From: an uncultured Oscillospiraceae bacterium
GTDB lineage: Bacteria; Bacillota; Clostridia; Oscillospirales; Oscillospiraceae
Direction: 5' to 3'
Assembly (NCBI GenBank): GCA_934561515.1
Contig: CAKTGM010000040.1
Span: 1-11,686, forward strand
DNA: 11,686 nucleotides
Every line of letters starts with the position of its first letter. The first letter of the stretch is position 1. Positions 5,757 to 11,686 of the stretch are shown here, in pieces. The notes under the pieces were generated by a model. It was not told the DNA's origin, searched no databases, and saw nothing but the letters and a program-made list of their open reading frames with translations. Position numbers and translations under genes: made by a program.

Positions 5757-7139
5757 TCACAGTGCGCATTTGCCGCGCTTCAGATATTCGCCGCGCCTGC
5801 CGCCGACGACCTTGCCGCCGTCCACCTGCAAGCTACCGCGCAGATACACCTTCGATACGCCGCCGTTCGTGCGGAAGCCCTCAAACGGCGTGTACCCCGC
5901 CTTGGAGAGAAGCTCCGTCCCGCGCAGCACATGGCTCGCGCCGGGATCGTAAACGACGATATCAGCGTCGCTCCCCGGGGCGATCACGCCCTTGCGGGGG
6001 AAGAGACCGTAGAGCTTTGCGGGATTTTCACTCAGCGCGCGGCAGACGCCGGCGAGTGAGAGCTTATTTTCGTTTTCCGCGATGGTATAGACGATCTCGC
6101 CGCGCGTTTCAACGCCGGGAAGACCGCCGGGGATCTTCGTAAAGTCCTCACGCCCCATGTCCTTCTGATCGAGGGTGAAGGAGCAGTGGTCGGTCGAGAT
6201 GGTCTGCACCTCGCCCCGGCGCAGCGCCTTCCACAGCGCCTCGCAATCCTCCTGCGAGCGGATGGGCGGCGCGCAGACGTAGCGCGCGGCAGAGGAAAAG
6301 TCGGGGTCATAATAGACGCCGTCGTCGAGCGCCAGATACTGCGGGCAGGTCTCGACATACACGGTCTGCCCGCGGCGGCGCGCCGCGGCGATCTCCGCAA
6401 GAGAGGCCCTGTTCGTCGTATGCACGATGATGACGGGCGCATCCGCTGCCTGCGCGATGCGAAGCAGGCGGGAGACGGCCTCAGCCTCTAAATAATCGGG
6501 GCGCGAAACGGGATGCGACACCACGTCCGCGCCAAGGCCGCTCGCCTTGAGCTCGGCAATGCGCGCGTCGATCACGCCCGCGTTCTCGCAGTGCACGCCC
6601 GCGATGCCGCCGCGGCTTTTCAGCGCCTTGAGCGCGCGGTACACCGCGCCGTCGCCGATCATCATGGCGGGATAGGTGAGATACATCTTAAAAGAGGTGA
6701 TGCCGGATTCGATCATCGCGTCGAGCTCGGATTCGATGCCCTCGTTCCAATCGTCGATGGTCATGTGGAAGCCGTAGTCGCAGTAGCACCTGCCGTCGGC
6801 CTTCTTGTGCCAGAGATCAAGCCCGTAGGCAAGGGATTCCCCTTTATTGGGGCAGGCGAAGTCGATGACCGTGGTGGTGCCGCCGCGGACGGCGCTCTTG
6901 CTGCCGCTTTCAAAGTCATCGGCCGTCGTCGTGTTGCATACGTCAAGGTCGAAGTGCGTGTGCGCGTCGATGAAGCCGGGGAAGAGCAGCGCGCCCGTCA
7001 CGTCGACGATCTCGCTCTGCGCGGCAAGCGCGGGCGGGATGTGGCCGACCTTTTCGACCTTTTCTCCGTCGATGAGCACATCGGCGCGGCGGCAGCCGCG
7101 GCCGCTGACGACAAAACCGCCCCGAAGCAGTGTTTTCAT
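5757..7139 (-). CDS. hydA: Dihydropyrimidinase / D-hydantoinase family amidohydrolase
   Basis: This 460-residue protein is standard length for the hydantoinase/dihydropyrimidinase family, cytosolic two-metal amidohydrolases that open cyclic ureides such as 5,6-dihydrouracil and 5-substituted hydantoins to N-carbamoyl amino acids. All metal and catalytic residues are present: H60 and H62 in GFIDAHTHFD, the carbamylated lysine K151 and substrate tyrosine Y156 in SFKMYLTYP, H183 in VHCEN, H240 in IIVHTTN, and D317 in STDHCSF. The ATG at 7139 follows AGGAGG (7153-7148) with 8 nt spacing; the open frame back to 7193 lacks such a site. It is first of three minus-strand genes. In other genomes hyuA/hydA accompanies ygeY in purine or ureide catabolic clusters, which fits the ygeY homologue at 463. 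Exact substrate (dihydropyrimidine, hydantoin or another ureide) cannot be decided from sequence. Confidence 0.93.
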   Translation of the reverse strand: MKTLLRGGFVVSGRGCRRADVLIDGEKVEKVGHIPPALAAQSEIVDVTGALLFPGFIDAHTHFDLDVCNTTTADDFESGSKSAVRGGTTTVIDFACPNKGESLAYGLDLWHKKADGRCYCDYGFHMTIDDWNEGIESELDAMIESGITSFKMYLTYPAMMIGDGAVYRALKALKSRGGIAGVHCENAGVIDARIAELKASGLGADVVSHPVSRPDYLEAEAVSRLLRIAQAADAPVIIVHTTNRASLAEIAAARRRGQTVYVETCPQYLALDDGVYYDPDFSSAARYVCAPPIRSQEDCEALWKALRRGEVQTISTDHCSFTLDQKDMGREDFTKIPGGLPGVETRGEIVYTIAENENKLSLAGVCRALSENPAKLYGLFPRKGVIAPGSDADIVVYDPGASHVLRGTELLSKAGYTPFEGFRTNGGVSKVYLRGSLQVDGGKVVGGRRGEYLKRGKCAL

Positions 7140-7234
7140 GAAAGTGACCTCCTTCTCTGCGATAAAAATACCGTTCCAAATTACAGTCAGCATAGCATAT
7201 TTTCTCGCAAAATTCTACAGTTGGGAGAAAAAAT

Positions 7235-7385
7235 GTGAGATACGACAAGAAATGTTACAGAAATTTGGAGAAATGCCGTATTGAGAAAAACCTACTTGCG
7301 CGGTACAATAAAATCATACTACATTCTGCGTTCATCTGCCCATTGCCGATTCATTCGGCGCTGAGCAATTAGAAGTGAGATACGA
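7235..7385 (+). repeat. Pair of 11-bp direct repeats flanking a promoter
   Basis: GTGAGATACGA occurs at 7235-7245 and again, identically, at 7375-7385. The copies are 140 bp apart and straddle the promoter at 7281-7309. They could be operator half-sites or a short duplication. Function is unproven. Confidence 0.4.
7281..7309 (+). promoter_or_regulatory. Sigma-A type promoter for the 5'-nucleotidase gene
   Basis: TTGAGA (7281-7286), an exact 17-bp spacer and TACAAT (7304-7309) make a strong promoter. Transcription would begin near 7316, leaving about 140 nt of leader before the ATG at 7455, unusually long for a simple gene and room for post-transcriptional control. Confidence 0.72.
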
Positions 7386-7454
7386 TGCGAAGAAGCTATG
7401 CGTCAGGACGGCGGACGGAAAAGCGCGGGATGAAAAAAAGAGGAGGAAAACACT

Positions 7455-9542
7455 ATGCGTAAGTTCCTATCCGTTCTGCTTGCAATGGCGATGGTTCTCA
7501 GCCTGACTGTGACCGGCCTTGCAGCAGACACCGCCGCTGACGCGAAAGCCGAGATGGCGGGCAAGACCGTTATTCTGCATACGAATGACGTGCACGGTGC
7601 GGTCGAGGGCTATGCCTACATCGCACAGCTCAAGGCCGACTATGAGGCCAAGGGCGCCGAGGTCATCCTCGTCGATGCAGGCGACTTCAGCCAGGGCACG
7701 ACCTATGTCAGCTCCACCAAGGGCGCTGATGCGGTCACGATGATGAACGCCGCCGGCTACGACGTCGTCACCCTCGGCAACCACGAGTTCGACTACGGCT
7801 ATGCCCAGCTCAAGGAAAACATGAGCAAGGCCAAGTTCAAGGTCGTCTGCGCGGACGTTCTCAATGAGGACGGCACCCCCATCTTCGACGCGAGCTACAC
7901 CTACACCACCAAGTCCGGTGTGAAGGTCGGCTTCTTCGGCATGGAGACGCCCGAGACCCAGACCAAGGCCAACCCCGCGCTCATCAAGGGCCTGACCTTT
8001 GCGACCGGTGACGCCTTCACCAAGGCTGCCGCCGATCAGGTCGCGGCGCTCAAGGACGCCGACGTTGTCATCTGCCTTGCGCATCTGGGCGTTGACGGCG
8101 AGTCCGCTCCCTACCGCTCCACCGATCTCTACGCCGCTGTCAAGGGCATCGACTTCATCATCGACGGTCACTCCCACACTGTGATGACCAAGGGCGAGAA
8201 GGGCGAGCCCATCCAGTCCACCGGCACCGCGTTCAAGAACATCGGCGTGATCGTCATCGACAACGCCAGCAAGAAGATCGAGAGCAACTCCCTCTTCGAG
8301 GTCAAGGAAGACACCGCCAAGGATGCGGCCGTTTCCGCTGCTGCGAAGACGATCGTTGACCGCGTCAACAAGGAATACGGCGTTGTGTTCGCCAAGAGCG
8401 AGGTCACGCTCAACGGCGCGAAGGCCCCCAACGGCAACCGCGACAGCGAGACCAACAACGGCGATCTCATCACCGATGCAATGATCTGGAAGGTCATGCA
8501 GAATAAGGAAGGCCTGACCGTCGATGCCGACCATGTGGTCGCCATCACCAACGGCGGCGGCATCCGCGCGGCCATCAAGCCGGGCGACGTCACCAAGAAG
8601 GACATCAACACCGTTCTGCCGTTCGGCAACACGGTCACTGTCATCTATGTCACCGGCGCAGAGCTGCTTGAAGCGCTCGAAGCTTCCACCCAGAGCACGC
8701 CTCTCGGCGGCTTCCCGCAGGTTGCCGGCATCAACCTCACCCTGCACACCGGCAAGGCTTACGACAAGAACGATTCCACCTATCCCGGCTCCACCTACTA
8801 TGGTCCCAAGAGCATCAACCGCGTGGTCATCAACAGCATCAACGGCAAGGACTTCAAGGCGGACGATACCTATGCGGTCGTCACCAATGACTTCCTCGCC
8901 AGCGGCGGCGACACCTACTATGCCTTCGCTGCCGCTACCGCGAAGTTCGACACCGGCGTGCCTCTGGACGAGGCTGTGATGGAGTATGTTGCCAAGGAGC
9001 TCAAGGGCGTCATCGGCAAGCAGTATGCCGAGCCCCAGGGCCGCATCACCTACTTCAACCCCTTCAAGGATGTTAAGACCACTGCGTGGTACTTTGCCCC
9101 GATGATCAACCTCTACGAGAGCGGCATTGTCAACGGCACCTCCGCCACCACCTACGCGCCTGACGCCAAGCTCTCCTGGGCGGCCGCGCTCAAGCTCCTG
9201 CTCGTCAGCCACGGCGACCTCAAGAGCGAGGACGCCACCGGCGCCGACTGGAGCAAGAACACCATCGCCAAGGCTGCTGAGCTGGGCCTCGTTGAAGCCG
9301 AGCTCGACGGCGCGAAGGACATCTCCCGCCTTGAGTTCTGCCAGGTCGCTGCCAAGCTCAACAAGCTGGAGGAGTCCAAGACCGAGAGCAAGTTCACCGA
9401 CTGCGCTGACGGCTACGTCATGGCGCTCGTCGACGCCGAGGTCATCAACGGCATGACCGAGACCACCTTCGAGCCCGCCGCGTCCCTGACCCGCGCACAG
9501 ATTGCCAAGATCATCTATCAGCTCAACCTGATCAAGAAGTAA
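7455..9542 (+). CDS. Secreted, SLH-anchored 5'-nucleotidase (UshA/CD73-type metallophosphoesterase)
   Basis: This 695-residue protein has a signal peptide (KFLSVLLAMAMVLSLTVTGLA, cleavage near residue 23-24). The calcineurin-type metallophosphoesterase domain shows HTNDVHG (D45, H47), DAGDFSQG (D77), GNHEFD (N109, H110), AHLG (H210) and GHSH (H239, H241). The 5'-nucleotidase C-terminal domain shows NGGGIR (366-371) and VLPFGNTV. From about residue 537 come three SLH-like repeats: FKDVKTTAWYFAPMINLYESGIVNG, a degenerate middle copy near 590-636, and a final FTDCADG...LTRAQIAKIIYQL. The enzyme should hydrolyse extracellular nucleotides to nucleosides and phosphate at the cell surface, held to secondary wall polymer. 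GAGGAGG precedes the ATG. It stands alone between its own promoter and terminator. It could supply purine nucleosides or phosphate; regulation by phosphate is not evident. Confidence 0.94.
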   Translation: MRKFLSVLLAMAMVLSLTVTGLAADTAADAKAEMAGKTVILHTNDVHGAVEGYAYIAQLKADYEAKGAEVILVDAGDFSQGTTYVSSTKGADAVTMMNAAGYDVVTLGNHEFDYGYAQLKENMSKAKFKVVCADVLNEDGTPIFDASYTYTTKSGVKVGFFGMETPETQTKANPALIKGLTFATGDAFTKAAADQVAALKDADVVICLAHLGVDGESAPYRSTDLYAAVKGIDFIIDGHSHTVMTKGEKGEPIQSTGTAFKNIGVIVIDNASKKIESNSLFEVKEDTAKDAAVSAAAKTIVDRVNKEYGVVFAKSEVTLNGAKAPNGNRDSETNNGDLITDAMIWKVMQNKEGLTVDADHVVAITNGGGIRAAIKPGDVTKKDINTVLPFGNTVTVIYVTGAELLEALEASTQSTPLGGFPQVAGINLTLHTGKAYDKNDSTYPGSTYYGPKSINRVVINSINGKDFKADDTYAVVTNDFLASGGDTYYAFAAATAKFDTGVPLDEAVMEYVAKELKGVIGKQYAEPQGRITYFNPFKDVKTTAWYFAPMINLYESGIVNGTSATTYAPDAKLSWAAALKLLLVSHGDLKSEDATGADWSKNTIAKAAELGLVEAELDGAKDISRLEFCQVAAKLNKLEESKTESKFTDCADGYVMALVDAEVINGMTETTFEPAASLTRAQIAKIIYQLNLIKK

Positions 9543-9563
9543 GGCGAAGAAAAAAGCATACAA

Positions 9564-9598
9564 GCCCCGCGCCGGGAATGGCGCGGGGCCTGCTTTTT
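9564..9598 (+). terminator. Intrinsic terminator after the 5'-nucleotidase gene
   Basis: The perfect 10-bp stem GCCCCGCGCC (9564-9573) pairs with GGCGCGGGGC (9580-9589) around the loop GGGAAT, followed by TTTTT (9594-9598). It lies 21 nt past the stop. Flanking AAAAAGC upstream can extend pairing with the T-run. Confidence 0.88.
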
Positions 9599-9630
9599 GC
9601 CCACAAGTGCGCGATAAGCGAAAATTCTTC

Positions 9631-9659
9631 TTTCCTTTTTGCATACGATGCAGTATAAT
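9631..9659 (+). promoter_or_regulatory. Candidate promoter for glutaminyl-tRNA synthetase
   Basis: A perfect -10 TATAAT lies at 9654-9659. The -35 at 17-bp spacing is TTTCCT (9631-9636), a poor match. The predicted leader is about 110 nt and holds two short hairpins: CGGCGG/CCGCCG (9682-9701) and GTCTGC/GCAGAC (9740-9757). No T-box signature is seen. Confidence 0.55.
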
Positions 9660-9778
9660 AATCAAATAGTCATTCTGAAAACGGCGGGAAATGCTCCGCC
9701 GCGCTCGGGAGGGCTGAAAAACCAAAATGAAATGATTTTGTCTGCCGCGGCGCAGACCACAAGAAAGGAATGAAGGAC

Positions 9779-11512
<1,734 letters not shown>

Positions 11513-11513
11513 A

Positions 11514-11556
11514 CCTGCACCGGTGCAGGAACGGAAATTTCCGCGCTGCGCGGAAA
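11514..11556. repeat. Two tandem palindromes just after glnS
   Basis: CCTGCACCGGTGCAGG (11514-11529) is a perfect 16-bp palindrome starting 2 nt after the glnS stop. TTTCCGCG/CGCGGAAA (11538-11545 and 11549-11556, loop CTG) follows. Neither has a T-run, so they more likely stabilise the mRNA 3' end than terminate. Confidence 0.6.
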
Positions 11557-11565
11557 CGGGAAAAT

Positions 11566-11605
11566 AAAAAGGGATACTTTCTTTCCGAAGAGGGTATCCC
11601 TTTTT
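11566..11605. terminator. Bidirectional intrinsic terminator after glnS
   Basis: AAAAAGGGATAC (11566-11577) pairs with GTATCCCTTTTT (11594-11605): a 7-bp G+C-containing stem plus an A/T extension around a 16-nt loop. The plus strand ends in TTTTT, and the minus strand reads TTTTTATTTT. It can therefore end both glnS and a convergent minus-strand gene. Confidence 0.78.
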
Positions 11606-11632
11606 AATCTCCCTTGTGGGGGATGGGTGGTT

Positions 11633-11651
11633 GCAGCGCCGTCGGCGCTGC
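11633..11651. repeat. Short hairpin GCAGCGCC/GGCGCTGC
   Basis: The arms at 11633-11640 and 11644-11651 are perfect 8-bp complements around the loop GTC. It lies between the bidirectional terminator and the presumed minus-strand stop at 11657, without a T-run. It may be a 3' stabilising hairpin of the convergent gene. Confidence 0.5.
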
Positions 11652-11656
11652 ATGAG

Positions 11657-11686
11657 TTAGTGCAGCTCTTTGCGCTGCTGCCAGAC
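11657..11686 (-). CDS. Possible last codons of a convergent gene (truncated by the window)
   Basis: On the minus strand the last 30 bases read VWQQRKELH followed by TAA (11659-11657). The arrangement is that of the end of a gene: an open frame to the edge, then a hairpin and a bidirectional terminator. Nine residues are too few to identify a family, and the frame could be chance. Confidence 0.35.
   Translation of the reverse strand, partial: VWQQRKELH

Larger units (their letters stand above)
7140..7454. other. 315-base intergenic region with divergent control signals and long leader
   Basis: No convincing gene is present. The left part holds the hydantoinase ribosome site (7148-7153) and AT-rich DNA with no convincing minus-strand promoter. 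The centre has the plus-strand promoter at 7281-7309. The right part is a leader of about 140 nt for the 5'-nucleotidase, with a small GCCGA/TCGGC hairpin (7345-7359) and a GAGGAGG ribosome site close to 7440-7447. The 11-bp word GTGAGATACGA occurs twice (7235-7245, 7375-7385). Confidence 0.6.

Noticed and set aside
7140..7193. Longer hydantoinase start at 7193
   Set aside because: The extra 18 residues have no ribosome site, while the ATG at 7139 is preceded by AGGAGG and aligns with the family N-terminus.
7467..9725. 752-codon open frame on the minus strand across the 5'-nucleotidase gene
   Set aside because: It is antisense to a gene with a signal peptide, complete catalytic motifs and SLH repeats. 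Long antisense frames are expected from G+C-rich codon use. No ribosome site or recognisable domain.
9660..9778. T-box riboswitch upstream of glnS
   Set aside because: No T-box consensus or terminator/antiterminator pair is visible; only two short independent hairpins.

Overview
The window reads as a chromosomal segment of a G+C-rich anaerobic Bacillota, most like the Oscillospiraceae/Clostridia. This rests on strong AGGAGG ribosome sites, sigma-A-type promoters, an SLH-anchored surface enzyme, a clostridial-type GlnRS, and a YgeY/hydantoinase catabolic neighbourhood. The genus assignment is inference. No rRNA, tRNA, insertion sequence, CRISPR array or prophage gene was seen.

Layout. (1) 1-463, minus: the N-terminal 154 codons of a YgeY-type M20 metallohydrolase, running off the left edge. 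(2) 464-638: a divergent control region with a near-consensus minus-strand promoter, a plausible plus-strand promoter, and a 9-bp AT-rich inverted repeat between them. (3) 639-4146, plus: an operon of a YheO/DauR-type PAS-HTH regulator, an unusual 493-residue fold-type-II PLP enzyme, and a threonine-synthase-like PLP enzyme with a zinc ribbon. A hairpin terminator lies between the two PLP genes, and a bidirectional terminator closes the region. (4) 4200-7139, minus: an operon transcribed as hydantoinase/dihydropyrimidinase, a small membrane protein with a charged tail, then an acyltransferase-3 membrane protein. (5) 7140-7454: a 315-base gap with a good promoter, a long leader and an 11-bp direct repeat. 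(6) 7455-9542, plus: a secreted 5'-nucleotidase with three C-terminal SLH-like repeats and its own terminator. (7) 9779-11512, plus: glutaminyl-tRNA synthetase with its own promoter. (8) 11513-11686: a run of palindromes including a bidirectional terminator, and possibly the last codons of a convergent minus-strand gene.

How the genes may work together. In enterobacteria and gut Clostridia, ygeY and hyuA/hydA homologues sit with ygeX (a fold-type-II PLP diaminopropionate ammonia-lyase), ygeW and ssnA in clusters linked to selenium-dependent molybdenum hydroxylases and anaerobic purine/uric-acid breakdown. Here the ygeX position is taken by two different fold-type-II PLP enzymes under a DauR-like regulator. 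The region therefore looks like a variant amino-acid or ureide catabolic locus whose substrate cannot be read from sequence. The surface 5'-nucleotidase could feed nucleosides into purine use, but it is a separate transcription unit, so that link is only a hypothesis. GlnRS is housekeeping.
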